Origin: Methylococcales bacterium
Lineage (GTDB): Bacteria; Pseudomonadota; Gammaproteobacteria; Methylococcales; Methylomonadaceae
Assembly: GCA_026399075.1 (NCBI GenBank)
Contig: JAPLRR010000033.1
Coordinates: forward strand, 1 to 63,147
DNA length: 63,147 nucleotides
Direction of reading: 5' to 3'
Both the position numbers and the translations under genes were made by a program. The notes beneath the pieces were generated by a model. The model saw only the letters and a list, made by a program, of their open reading frames with translations. It made no database searches and was not told where the DNA came from. Positions 46,189 to 55,831 of the stretch are shown here, in pieces; the first letter of the stretch is position 1; each line of letters opens with the position of its first letter.

Positions 46189-48057
46189 TTAATGTTCGAT
46201 GGTCACATTAATGGGCAACCCGTTAGCAGATCCCTGATCCCTATCAGCAAGCGCAAGATGATAGAGGCCATTGTCTATACGGGTGAATCCTTGTTCATCA
46301 TAAAAAGACTCCACCAATTTATTCTTTAAGGTGGGTAGGTATTCCGCATACACATCGGTTACGCCATATCCAGCAAGTTGCTTGAGAACCGTGTTCAAGA
46401 AGGCTGATTCGGCTTGGCGGCCAATTACGCGGCATGACATTAGAAAGGTATCAATAGTGGCTTTGCCAGACCCATCAGCTGGGTGGTTAATCAGTGCAAT
46501 GCCAACAATGCCGTTTTCACCAAAATTATCGGCTAATGAAAAACAGGCGACAGTCCAGTCCGGCCGGACAATAAAATCGCTTATTTGCTGTTCATTATAC
46601 CGGCGTGTTGTCAGGTTAAATTGATTGGTTTTCTGTGAAAGCTGGGACAACCTGGGGATAAGCTTGGTTGGATTAAAGTAAACCTTCATCTGCATATTCA
46701 GTGAAGCAAGATAATCTTGGATGCCATTCCCCTGTTCCGAGGCAAGTTCGAGAAGTTGGCGACGCTCCCGCTCTTGGTTGTATAGGCGCGTTTTATTCAA
46801 ATCTTCTTCGGTAAGGGCCACTATTTCTAGCCTAGAAACCCGATCAAGGCAAATGGGGATGTCAACAGGCCTTTTGGGCGTTTGGATGACTTCAACTTGT
46901 GGGATTTCACGACGAACCAACCCACATTCGTGTTCGCTGTCATCAACGAAGATAAAAGAGTCTAAACCTAGGTTCAACTCCTCGGCCAATGATCGGATAT
47001 TTTCAGACTTGGGCAGCCAATTTACCCTGCGGGCAACAAAATGTTCATCCCGTAATAATTGATGGGGATGTTTATCCAACACCTCTTGCACATCTTCTGC
47101 ATTGTTTTTGCTGCATAGGGCAAGCAAAAAGCCACGTTTTTGGAAGGCCAGAAGCCGGCGTTGAAAATCAAGAAACGCATTGCCGGGATAATCTGGCCCA
47201 AGCGCAATGCCGTTAAGCCCATCTTCGCCAATAATCCCGCCCCACAGCGTATTGTCCGCATCTAGCACAATCACTTTAGCCAAGGGCGTTTTGCCGAGCA
47301 TCCCCATGGACATGACACTGTGTGCCAGTTCATTGGCGGCTAAAGGTGTAAAGGGGAAGCGCGAGCTGTACCAGAATCGGCGGTCGAAGAAATGGTCGCG
47401 GCCAATCCGTGCCAGCAACTGTTCATCGTCAAACAGAATCACCGATTGGAAATCGTTGCGTAGCATGGCAGCAATATCGCCGCGAAGACCACTCCACCAG
47501 CGGGATTCTGAATGTTCCGCGTGGCTATCAAAACGACCGAGTTCTGGTTCGGCAATGGCTGGCAGAATGCTGAGTACAAACAAACCACTTACATTGGCAC
47601 GAAAAGCTTGGATCACGCCAGCAACCCGTTGCAAAACCGCCTGCTTTAAGGTTTCACGCTCATCACGATAAAGATTGGCAACGGGTTTGCAAAGATCGGG
47701 ATGTAAATCCTCCGGCTGGAGCATGAACAGTGTCAAATCCGGTGAATGCTGTACAAGGCCAGATTGCTGCTGGGCTTCAAACATGTTGAGGCCGTAGGGT
47801 GCATGGTAGGTATGTAGGTCAAATCCACACGCTGCGGCATGAAGATCAAGCCAAGGGTCAAGCAGATCACTGGTATAGGTATGGATGATGCCTAGGCGGA
47901 AAGCCTTGAGATCACCTGGTAGGCTTTTTAGGTGTGCCGTAATCGGCCTTGTTTCAGTAACGGAACAGCCCTTGTGCCAGATTTGCGTGGATTCGTTGAG
48001 TTCGCGGCGGTCTTTAATGCTAAGTAGCCAATCAAGCTGTTTGAGTTTTTGGGTCAT
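46189..48057 (-). CDS. FkbH-like HAD-IIIC protein
   Basis: A 622-residue protein. Residues about 50-250 form an N-terminal SGNH-like segment. Residues about 260-400 are the HAD-IIIC domain with DADNT (Asp266, Asp268, Thr270), Lys350 and VDDSEHE (Asp372, Asp373). Residues about 470-610 are a GNAT-like acetyltransferase domain. FkbH and relatives take the glyceryl group from 1,3-bisphosphoglycerate, dephosphorylate it and load it on an ACP thiol. It is the first gene of the leftward FkbH-ACP-AAC(3) operon, which fits that role. Actual substrate is unknown. Confidence 0.87.
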   Translation of the reverse strand: MTQKLKQLDWLLSIKDRRELNESTQIWHKGCSVTETRPITAHLKSLPGDLKAFRLGIIHTYTSDLLDPWLDLHAAACGFDLHTYHAPYGLNMFEAQQQSGLVQHSPDLTLFMLQPEDLHPDLCKPVANLYRDERETLKQAVLQRVAGVIQAFRANVSGLFVLSILPAIAEPELGRFDSHAEHSESRWWSGLRGDIAAMLRNDFQSVILFDDEQLLARIGRDHFFDRRFWYSSRFPFTPLAANELAHSVMSMGMLGKTPLAKVIVLDADNTLWGGIIGEDGLNGIALGPDYPGNAFLDFQRRLLAFQKRGFLLALCSKNNAEDVQEVLDKHPHQLLRDEHFVARRVNWLPKSENIRSLAEELNLGLDSFIFVDDSEHECGLVRREIPQVEVIQTPKRPVDIPICLDRVSRLEIVALTEEDLNKTRLYNQERERRQLLELASEQGNGIQDYLASLNMQMKVYFNPTKLIPRLSQLSQKTNQFNLTTRRYNEQQISDFIVRPDWTVACFSLADNFGENGIVGIALINHPADGSGKATIDTFLMSCRVIGRQAESAFLNTVLKQLAGYGVTDVYAEYLPTLKNKLVESFYDEQGFTRIDNGLYHLALADRDQGSANGLPINVTIEH

Positions 48058-48604
48058 GTTCTCGTCTTTAGCTTATGAATTGCGCACATTCTACACTGAA
48101 TGTTTCAAAAAACTGAAGTTTCCCCGTTTTTCCAGCATTTTCCACCTGTGGAGTTATTATTTATCAATATGTTATATATAGCATTTGTAGCAGCTTATTA
48201 CCCCTAGGTAACGGCATCCTGAATCAAGTCAGGTAAAGTGTAAACAGGTCACATCCCGAATTTCTACAAAGCCCAGGCCGCATTAATCGGCGGGCAAAAT
48301 TATTCCGCTGAATCCATAAACGGCTGATTTGCCATGCCAATCTACCGCGCTTTAGGTATAAGAGCTTATTTGGAATGTTATTGGTTGAACATCGGGGGTG
48401 GGTGGGCAGCCTAAAAGATAGCCAAAAGATTGGCGTTATGCGGCGGTTGGGTGAAAGCCGCCACCAATTTTGGCATTACTTACAGGGGGGGTAACTTACC
48501 GATACGGATTTGCACTAGGCAGTTAGTGATTAATGAGGTAAGTTATGCCATTCTCGGCGCGATAGCTTGATTTTTTCGCCTCCATCTTCATTTTAGGAAG
48601 TTTT
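48058..48604. other. 547-bp divergent intergenic region with hairpins
   Basis: This holds promoters of the FkbH operon (left) and ychJ (right). The A+T-rich stretch 48150-48182 is the likeliest promoter area. At 48492-48545 a foldback is visible: TAACTTACC and GGTAAGTTA around the inner hairpin CACTA/TAGTG; another hairpin (GGCGG/CCGCC) lies near 48440-48465. No gene is seen. Confidence 0.45.
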
Positions 48605-49093
48605 TTGGACACCTCAACACTCTGCCTTTGTGGCTCGGGTTTAGCTTATCAAAATTGCTGCGGCCTTTTTCATAGCGGCGAAAAAATACCTGCCACAGCT
48701 GAGGCTTTAATGCGTTCGCGGTATACGGCTTATGCCCTTCAAAATGGCGCTTATTTACAGGCGACGTGGGAGGCAAGTAAAAGACCTGCCAGCATCGATT
48801 TTTCTAAGGAAAATATCACATGGCTAAAGCTGGAAATCACCGAAACTAAAAAAGGCGGCCCTAAAGATAGTAAAGGGCTGGTAGTGTTTAAGGCTTATTT
48901 TGAGCAAGACGGCGAAGAACATCTGATGAGTGAGATTAGCCGCTTTACAAAAATTGATGGGCGCTGGTTTTATTTGGACGGCACGATTAAATCGATTGCC
49001 AAAGTGGGTTTGCAAACTAATCTGGGTAGAAATGCCTTATGTGCTTGCGGCAGCGGCAAAAAATTTAAGCGCTGTTGCGGTGCGGCTTCCTGA
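48605..49093 (+). CDS. ychJ: YchJ family protein (UPF0225)
   Basis: A 162-residue protein with a SEC-C-type zinc motif at each end: CLCGSGLAYQNCCG (residues 7-20) and CACGSGKKFKRCCG near the C terminus. The middle has the NTF2-like YchJ core (ALMRSRYTAYALQNGAYLQATW). The function is not established; SEC-C motifs bind zinc and often proteins. The start is TTG 48605, after AGGA; no ATG is suitably placed. Confidence 0.88.
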   Translation: MDTSTLCLCGSGLAYQNCCGLFHSGEKIPATAEALMRSRYTAYALQNGAYLQATWEASKRPASIDFSKENITWLKLEITETKKGGPKDSKGLVVFKAYFEQDGEEHLMSEISRFTKIDGRWFYLDGTIKSIAKVGLQTNLGRNALCACGSGKKFKRCCGAAS

Positions 49094-49207
49094 TTAGACA
49101 ACTATTCTTCTTCTTTCCCTATAAGTAAACAAGCTGGCTTAGGGAAGATTCTATTAGATAAATCCCCTTGCCAAACGTTGTTCTTAGGGCGCATAGTGCA
49201 TGGGTTG

Positions 49208-50530
49208 CTACAAGTCTAAAGATTCATCAGGAAAGACTTGTACCAGCAGTGTCCGAGGCCCGTTCATTTTTTTGACTAGCATGGCAAATTGGTTGAACTC
49301 AATTGTTTGGCCTTCGACAGGAATGTCTTGTAGCTTGGACATAATTAGCCCTCCTATGGACACTTCATCTTCCAATTCCAGTTCTTCGTTTTCAATATCA
49401 ATGCCCAGTATCCGCTCCAAGGAAAAAATAGGCAGGCTGCCTTTGACCATTAAGGAGCCATCATCCAGCCGAGTCCAGTCGTAATTGTTTTGCCGGAATT
49501 CATCGCGTATCTCACCGACCATTGCACTTAACAGGTTATCTAAAGTGATAAAGCCTTCGGGCTTTTCGCCTTTTTGGCCAATGACCGCAAAATGTGCAGC
49601 GCCCATGCGGAAGTGTCGGAATAGGTCAAGTGCTGGGGTGTCTTTGCTGATGTATTGGATAGGCCGTAGGTATTTAAGCAAGTCATCTTGTGCTTTGCCT
49701 TCTTGTTGGGCAAAAAACAAATCTTTTAAATGGATCACGCCCAGTACATCAATACCATTGCTGTCAAAATAAGGGTAGCGGCTAAACCGTTTGTCGTAAA
49801 CGGTTTTTAGGTTGTCCTTTAAGGATTTGTTGCGGTACAAAGCGGTTATTTCTTGTATGGGACGCATCAGGTCGGACACTTCCAATTCGCTAAAATCCAG
49901 CGTTTTTGCCAGGATATTCCATTCGTCGCGGGTAAAGCGGTCATCTTGGTCATTGCTGCGTAAAATCAGTTTGAGTTCGTCAGCCGAATAATGCGCGTCA
50001 TGGCCATGGGCACTACCTAAGCCAAACACCCGCAAAACCAAATTGGCGCTGGAGTTAAGCAACCAGATGGCCGGATACATCAGCCAATAAAAACCATAAA
50101 GGGGGGCGGCGCTCCACAGGCCGATTTGCTCGGGGTTACGGATCGCCATAGATTTTGGCGCCAGTTCACCGACGACTATGTGCAAAAAAGAGATGATGGT
50201 AAAAGCACAGGCGAAGGATATGCCGTGTATGAGTTCGGGGGAAGTGACGCCCATTTTTTCAAACGCCGGGTTTAACAAGTTGGCAAAGGCGGGTTCACCG
50301 ACCCAGCCCAAGCCTAGCGAGGCCAAGGTTATGCCTAACTGGCAAGCCGATAGATACGCATCCAGTTTGGCATGGACTTTTTCTAAAATACGCCCACGCC
50401 ACCCCCGGGTCTTGGCAATTTCGCGTATGCGCGTTTGCCGCAATTTGACCAAGCCAAATTCTGCCGCCACAAAAAAACCATTGAGTGCCACCAGCACGAT
50501 GGCGACGATGATTAGCACAAGATTGTTCAT
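49208..50530 (-). CDS. CNNM/CorC-type membrane protein (hemolysin C family)
   Basis: A 440-residue protein: DUF21 membrane domain with four helices (1-180; opens LIIVAIVLVALNGFFVAAEFG), two CBS domains (about 200-320), and a C-terminal CorC_HlyC domain. Members are linked to Mg2+/Co2+ transport or efflux. Despite the old 'hemolysin' name nothing here suggests toxin activity. It is alone in its transcription unit. Confidence 0.9.
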   Translation of the reverse strand: MNNLVLIIVAIVLVALNGFFVAAEFGLVKLRQTRIREIAKTRGWRGRILEKVHAKLDAYLSACQLGITLASLGLGWVGEPAFANLLNPAFEKMGVTSPELIHGISFACAFTIISFLHIVVGELAPKSMAIRNPEQIGLWSAAPLYGFYWLMYPAIWLLNSSANLVLRVFGLGSAHGHDAHYSADELKLILRSNDQDDRFTRDEWNILAKTLDFSELEVSDLMRPIQEITALYRNKSLKDNLKTVYDKRFSRYPYFDSNGIDVLGVIHLKDLFFAQQEGKAQDDLLKYLRPIQYISKDTPALDLFRHFRMGAAHFAVIGQKGEKPEGFITLDNLLSAMVGEIRDEFRQNNYDWTRLDDGSLMVKGSLPIFSLERILGIDIENEELELEDEVSIGGLIMSKLQDIPVEGQTIEFNQFAMLVKKMNGPRTLLVQVFPDESLDL

Positions 50531-50890
50531 AGTTGCATATTGTTTTAATAAATCGGTCTAGTCGCTACGCATAGGGAACGGTAGCTAACAAAGTACATAG
50601 CCTTGGGCTGGGCAAACAGCGGCAGCTTAAGGGAGATATTTTGGGCATGCGTTAAAACGGAGCATTTTTAAATCAATGAATAGGCGTTTGCGATTATAAT
50701 AATAAGATTTGTCGGCGTTTTAAAGCATTTAGTTGCTCATTAAGCTGGCTTTAAGGGATAGTGGCGGCCAATCTCGGTTGGTTCCAAAGCTATCGGTTGC
50801 CTCCCAAACAAAGGGGCTACTGATGATAAACTACAGTGGCAGTGCGTTAAACAAATACAACGCCGTGCCGAATAATTAGGTAATAAGCTT
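50531..50890. other. 360-bp divergent intergenic region
   Basis: It lies between the CNNM gene (leftward) and apbE (rightward). A+T-rich runs at 50680-50720 may hold a promoter. I see no gene, repeat or riboswitch here. Confidence 0.4.
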
Positions 50891-51973
50891 GTGACAATAA
50901 AGATTTTACAAAAAATGAACCCCGTTCCTTTGTTACGTATTAGGGCGGGGGGCCCGCGTTTATTTACTGGCTGTGGGCTGATATTTTCCATTAGCCTGCT
51001 GTTGGCTTGCACAGAACCCACGGTTCAAAAGTTTGAAGGCGCGGCCCAAGGGACGACTTATCATATCAGTTATTGGTCAAAATTGCCGATGGATGGCAAA
51101 GATATTGAAACCAGTGTCAAAAATGAACTCGATGCCATCGATAAAACTTTGTCCAATTATCGGCCTGATTCGGTGATAGAGTTGTTCAACAGTGCCGAAA
51201 ACACCGAAAGCCAAGTGGTGGGCAATGAGATTGTCAGCTTGGTCAGGGTGGCCCAAGTCGTCCATAAAGCCAGCCAAGGTTGTTATGATTTGACATTCAA
51301 ACCCTTGTTTGAGTTATGGGGGTTTCGTAAAGATGAATTGGCCATTCCAAATGATCAGACCCTCCTTAAAACCCTAAGCCAAATCGGCATGGACAAGCTT
51401 GAGGTCGTTGATGATACGCACTTGCGGAAAAAACAAGCCGATTTAAAAGTGGATTTGTCTTCTATTGCCCAAGGCTATAGCGTGGGTAAAATCAGCAAGC
51501 TATTGGAACAAAAAGGCATTAGCGATTATTTGGTTGAAATAGGTGGTGAACTGCAAACCCGTGGGCAAAAGCCAAATTCTGAGGCGTGGCGCATTGCCCT
51601 GGAAAAGCCGTTGCCGGGTGAGCAACGTATGCAAAAGGTAATCACCATGCCTAAAGACTCCCCCTTATCAATCATGACTGCTGGCACCTACAACCATTAT
51701 TTTGATTTTCAAGGGCAGCGTTATAGCCACATACTGGATGCCAGAACCGGACGGCCGATTTCCCATGATCTGGTTTCTGTCACGGTTATCCATGATGACC
51801 CGACTATTGCCGATGCCTGGGATACCGCATTGTTGTGTTTAGGCCAAAGCGAAGGTATGAAGGCCGCCAATACGGCGAAAATCCCGGCATTTTTTATCCA
51901 GCAGCAAGGCGACAAACTCATCGAGTCCCGAAGTGACGCACTTAACGCCCTGACCGGCATCACCCTTAATTAA
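50891..51973 (+). CDS. apbE: FAD:protein FMN transferase
   Basis: A 360-residue lipoprotein. The signal segment ends LLLAC (lipobox, Cys about residue 40). ApbE marks follow: DLSSIAQGYSVGKI and the C-terminal SHILDARTGRPI. It attaches FMN to threonine residues of periplasm-facing redox proteins such as Nqr/Rnf subunits. GTG 50891 is the start in frame. It precedes hpnN by 24 bp. Confidence 0.93.
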   Translation: MTIKILQKMNPVPLLRIRAGGPRLFTGCGLIFSISLLLACTEPTVQKFEGAAQGTTYHISYWSKLPMDGKDIETSVKNELDAIDKTLSNYRPDSVIELFNSAENTESQVVGNEIVSLVRVAQVVHKASQGCYDLTFKPLFELWGFRKDELAIPNDQTLLKTLSQIGMDKLEVVDDTHLRKKQADLKVDLSSIAQGYSVGKISKLLEQKGISDYLVEIGGELQTRGQKPNSEAWRIALEKPLPGEQRMQKVITMPKDSPLSIMTAGTYNHYFDFQGQRYSHILDARTGRPISHDLVSVTVIHDDPTIADAWDTALLCLGQSEGMKAANTAKIPAFFIQQQGDKLIESRSDALNALTGITLN

Positions 51974-51997
51974 TGCCTGAATAATGGACTCTGCCTA

Positions 51998-54658
51998 ATG
52001 TCGTTGAAAAGTTTTAGCCACAACCGCCTTACCCAGATTGTCAATTGGATGCTGGGCAAGCCCTTGCTAATGCTGGTAATCATTGGCTTTCTCACCTTTT
52101 TTGCCTGGCACTATACCGTCAATAATTTAAGCATCAATACTGACAATACCGACATGATTGCCCCCGAGGCGTCGTTTCAGCAAAATCGCCGCAATTATGA
52201 AAAAGCCTTTTCGCAGGATATCCACACCGTGCTATTGGTGGTCGAATCCGGCACACCAGAGCTGACCAAAGCGGCGACTAAACGCTTGGGGCGTTTGCTG
52301 GCAGCTGATAAAGCCAATTTTGAGTCTGTTTATATACCCAACGAGATCCCCTTTTTCCATCAGAATGGTTTGCTGTATCTTGACAGCCAAAATTTACAAA
52401 GCTTGTCCAACAGCCTGTCACTAGCCCAGCCGTTTATTGGCAGGATTTCCCAAGAGCCTAATTTAACCGGTTTCCTGTCAATTTTTCAGGATGCCTTAAG
52501 CACTACCGACAAACAACAGGAAGTGCCGATTGATATGGTATCCCTCATTGACAAGGTTACGCTGGCCATTCATAAGAGCCTGAATGGTGAAGCGAACTTG
52601 CTGTCTTGGGAACAGTTGATCGCGGAAAAGAAATTGACTGGGCAAAATGCAGACAAAGGTTTTATAACTGTTTTGCCCCGATTCGATTTTACCCAGATAC
52701 GCCCGGCAGAAGCCGGTATTGTCGCCATCCGCAAAGCCATCGCAGAAATCCAGCAGCCAGGCTTGCCTGAGGTTAAGGTTTGGCTCACCGGGGAAGTTGG
52801 CCTGGAAGATGATGAGTTGGTCGGTATGAGCAATGGCACCTTTAACGCCAGCATTTTTTCGGCAGTCTTGGTTTTGGTAATTTTATTGGTGGCTTACCGG
52901 TCAGTGTTGTTGTCTGTGGCGACACTGGTCACGTTGGCATTAGGCATGGTCTTTTGTGCGGCGTTTGCGACTTTTGCGGTAAAAGAATTAAACCTGATTT
53001 CGGTGGCTTTTGCCGTTTCCAATATTGGCTTGGGTGTGGAATATGCCATCCATTTTTGTTTGCGTTATCGCGACAACTTGCTGCACCACATCCATAGGGA
53101 AAGGGCGATACGCAGCACCTTAATTTCCACCAGCCCGTCGCTGTTGTTATGTGCAGGCACAACCTCGATAGGGCTTTACGCGTTTATTCCGACCGATTAT
53201 AAAGGGGTGTCTGAATTGGGCTTGCTGGCAGGGACTAGCTTGTTTATCTGTTTGTTGGTGACCTTGACGGTTTTGCCGGCATTATTACGGTTTATCCCCG
53301 TAACCGTCAGCGATGAACCCGTTGCTACGCACCCTTTTTTAGCAACCTTGGCCGAAAAGCTCGCGGCGCTGACTTTGCATTACGCCAAGCCCATTGCGGT
53401 GGCCACCTGTATTATCTCAATCCTATCCGTTGGCCTAATTTTTAAGGTTAAAACGGATTTTAACCCGATTAATCTGCGTGACCCCAGCACTGAATCGGTA
53501 GTCGCTTTTAAAAATTTGAACAAAGACCCTGACACAACGCCAATGACTTTGACGGTATTAGCCCCTGATGCCCAACAAGTGCAGGCTTTACAGAAAAAAT
53601 TGTCAGCTTTGGCAACCGTTGATAAAACTGTCAGCCTTTTCGATTTTATCCCCGCCCAGCAAGAAGAAAAGCTGGCCATCATTGAAGATATGGCTTTGGT
53701 GCTGGGCCCGCAAGCCCAAGGTTTTCCGGCTCTAAAGCCAGATAATGACCCGGCTCCAGGCATCAATCGGCTAATAAAGGCGATAGACAATAGTTTGCCC
53801 ACCAAAACAGATGCCCATGAAGTGGCGGCATTAAAAGCATTTAGGCAAGAGTTACAGGACATATTGGTTGAGCTTGATACCCGCCAAGAGCCTAGCCGCC
53901 GCCAATTTATCGAGAAAATCCAAACAACGTTGTTAGGCACCTTGCCGAGTGCGATGAATGCGCTGTTGGCCAGTTTAACAGCACGGGACATTGCCTTGGA
54001 GGATTTGCCCGCCGAGATTAAAGACCGCTGGTTAAGCAAGGGCGGATTGTACCGCGTCCAGATATTTCCTAAGAAAGATTTGAATGATTTGGGTAACCTA
54101 CAAGAATTTATTACCGATGTGCAAGTGGTGGCCCCACAAACCACCGATTTGCCAATCATTTATTGGGAGTCCATGAAGGAGGTGGTTGGAGCTTTCAAAA
54201 AGGCCATCACCATCGCCTTGATCACCATCGCCCTGCTTTTATATGGGATACGTCGAAATGTAACCGACACCTTGCTGGTGATGACACCCTTGATTCTGGC
54301 GGGATTATTTACCATGGCCAGCACCGTGCTCACCAACACGCCCATCAATTATGCCAATATTATCGCCTTACCACTGTTGTTGGGCTTAGGGGTGGACAAT
54401 GGCATACACATGGTTGAAAAACTGCACCATTCACTTTCTGAGCAACAAAACATCTATCAATCCAGCACCGCCAGGGCTATGTTCTATGGCGCATTAACCA
54501 CGGCCTCCAGTTTTGCAGGCCTGGCGTTTGCACCCCATGAAGGCATAGCCAGCATGGGCTTGATCATCACCATGGGGATATTCTGGATTATGGTTTGTAC
54601 GTTTATCGTTTTGCCTGCGCTCAGCAAAATAGTGTTGAAAGGGAAGGTTGTGTCATAG
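51998..54658 (+). CDS. hpnN: Hopanoid-associated RND transporter HpnN
   Basis: An 886-residue MMPL/RND protein with one N-terminal membrane helix, a large periplasmic domain, five helices (about 285-430), a second periplasmic domain and five more helices near the C terminus. The start of the periplasmic part (NTDMIAPEASFQQNRRNYEK) and IPFFHQNGLLYL match HpnN, which moves hopanoids to the outer membrane. Methylococcales make hopanoids, which supports the call, though no other hpn gene is in the window. Confidence 0.87.
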   Translation: MSLKSFSHNRLTQIVNWMLGKPLLMLVIIGFLTFFAWHYTVNNLSINTDNTDMIAPEASFQQNRRNYEKAFSQDIHTVLLVVESGTPELTKAATKRLGRLLAADKANFESVYIPNEIPFFHQNGLLYLDSQNLQSLSNSLSLAQPFIGRISQEPNLTGFLSIFQDALSTTDKQQEVPIDMVSLIDKVTLAIHKSLNGEANLLSWEQLIAEKKLTGQNADKGFITVLPRFDFTQIRPAEAGIVAIRKAIAEIQQPGLPEVKVWLTGEVGLEDDELVGMSNGTFNASIFSAVLVLVILLVAYRSVLLSVATLVTLALGMVFCAAFATFAVKELNLISVAFAVSNIGLGVEYAIHFCLRYRDNLLHHIHRERAIRSTLISTSPSLLLCAGTTSIGLYAFIPTDYKGVSELGLLAGTSLFICLLVTLTVLPALLRFIPVTVSDEPVATHPFLATLAEKLAALTLHYAKPIAVATCIISILSVGLIFKVKTDFNPINLRDPSTESVVAFKNLNKDPDTTPMTLTVLAPDAQQVQALQKKLSALATVDKTVSLFDFIPAQQEEKLAIIEDMALVLGPQAQGFPALKPDNDPAPGINRLIKAIDNSLPTKTDAHEVAALKAFRQELQDILVELDTRQEPSRRQFIEKIQTTLLGTLPSAMNALLASLTARDIALEDLPAEIKDRWLSKGGLYRVQIFPKKDLNDLGNLQEFITDVQVVAPQTTDLPIIYWESMKEVVGAFKKAITIALITIALLLYGIRRNVTDTLLVMTPLILAGLFTMASTVLTNTPINYANIIALPLLLGLGVDNGIHMVEKLHHSLSEQQNIYQSSTARAMFYGALTTASSFAGLAFAPHEGIASMGLIITMGIFWIMVCTFIVLPALSKIVLKGKVVS

Positions 54659-54677
54659 GCTTAACGACTGGCTGGCA

Positions 54678-55682
54678 CTAATCATCGTCTTCACTAGGGA
54701 TTTGCCCGAGCAATTCTTCAGAAAGCAGCAATTGCGCGCCCTTGCTGACGATTTCTTGGTCGGGTTTGATGTCCGTCCTAGGGATGAAATAGCCGTCTGC
54801 CAGCACAAAATAATCGGTTACTGTTTGGCGGGCGAAGGTTTCTTCGCTGGTTTTTACATACACAAAAGCGAGCCCAATATACCAGACCAACGCGGACTTG
54901 GGGACAAGCACCCCAGTGATTTGTGCGTCTTGTTCAGGTATCCAGGCCGTTATGTTCATGCCGGGGATGATGTTCTTACCTTCGGTTTGGAAGTAATAAC
55001 TTTCACCTTGTGCACCAGCTTCTGTTTGAGCCGCGATGGAAATCAGTTTGGCAGGATAGGCTTTGCTGCGGTTGCCTGAAGCGTCAACCATAATGCCCGA
55101 AACTGATTTGGATAGGTGTTTGTTACTGGGCAGGGTAATTTGTAGCAGCTTTGTTTGCCCTGATAACAAAGTGTCCAATTTTCCGCTGTCACTAGCCATG
55201 GCCAAATCGGCCAGGGGCTTGCCCCACATCAGCATGGCCTCGTCAATAATCGCCAACTCTTGGAATTTAGTGGCATCCACCTGAGCTTTATAGGTTTGCC
55301 ATTGCGCTTGTTGTTCTTGCAAATTACGTTTTGAGCTAACCCCCAGGCCATATAACTGTTGTTGACGGCTAATGTTTTGTTCAGCCTGCCGATGTCTTGC
55401 CACGGCGATACTTCGTTCAGTTAAGGCAAGTAAATAACGGTTACGTAAACTCAGCAAGGCTTGGATGTTAATGGCTTTGCCATAAGCGCTAAACTCCGCA
55501 TGGTGGCTCGTTGGCTTGGGTTTTATGGTTTCTATGCCAGATAGGCGTTGTGCTTGGCTATCTAGCCTGACCATCCCTGGCTCATTTTGTGCTTCGCCAA
55601 GGGATTTTTCATCATCAGCCGCCAAAGGCTGTGAAAAGAGATTGAGTGCAAAAATACCAGCTACTAACAGTGTCTTCATCAA
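54678..55682 (-). CDS. Periplasmic adaptor subunit of an RND efflux system (HlyD/CusB-like)
   Basis: A 334-residue exported protein with signal peptide (1-22, ending LAA), a helical hairpin of coiled-coil type (about residues 75-145, with RQQQLYGLGVSSKRNLQEQQ) and beta-barrel/membrane-proximal parts. The layout is that of membrane-fusion proteins that join an inner-membrane pump to TolC. No pump or outer-membrane gene is next to it: hpnN is convergent and xoxF is upstream on the same strand behind a strong terminator. It may work with a pump elsewhere. Confidence 0.78.
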   Translation of the reverse strand: MMKTLLVAGIFALNLFSQPLAADDEKSLGEAQNEPGMVRLDSQAQRLSGIETIKPKPTSHHAEFSAYGKAINIQALLSLRNRYLLALTERSIAVARHRQAEQNISRQQQLYGLGVSSKRNLQEQQAQWQTYKAQVDATKFQELAIIDEAMLMWGKPLADLAMASDSGKLDTLLSGQTKLLQITLPSNKHLSKSVSGIMVDASGNRSKAYPAKLISIAAQTEAGAQGESYYFQTEGKNIIPGMNITAWIPEQDAQITGVLVPKSALVWYIGLAFVYVKTSEETFARQTVTDYFVLADGYFIPRTDIKPDQEIVSKGAQLLLSEELLGQIPSEDDD

Positions 55683-55772
55683 GATATAAGGGTAGGTTAT
55701 CGGCGGCCTTAAGCGCAGCTACAAGCCGTTTTAGCCATGGGAATTATGTGCGCTGTGGCCAAAGTAAAAGCC

Positions 55773-55807
55773 AAAAAAAAGCCCTGGTTGCAACAACCAG
55801 GGCTTTT
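55773..55807 (-). terminator. Strong terminator of xoxF
   Basis: GCCCTGGTTG (55781-55790) and CAACCAGGGC (55794-55803) form a perfect ten-pair stem with a three-base loop. On the minus strand it is followed by eight T, as expected for the end of the highly expressed xoxF transcript. Confidence 0.92.
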
Positions 55808-55831
55808 ACTATTCAAGCTAAGTGGGCTTGA

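Noticed and set aside
41427..48057. Prophage or conjugative element
   Set aside because: No integrase, portal, tail, relaxase or type IV secretion gene is present; all genes look metabolic.
49208..50530. Hemolysin
   Set aside because: The domain order DUF21-CBS-CorC_HlyC is that of CNNM/CorC-type ion-related membrane proteins; nothing suggests a toxin.
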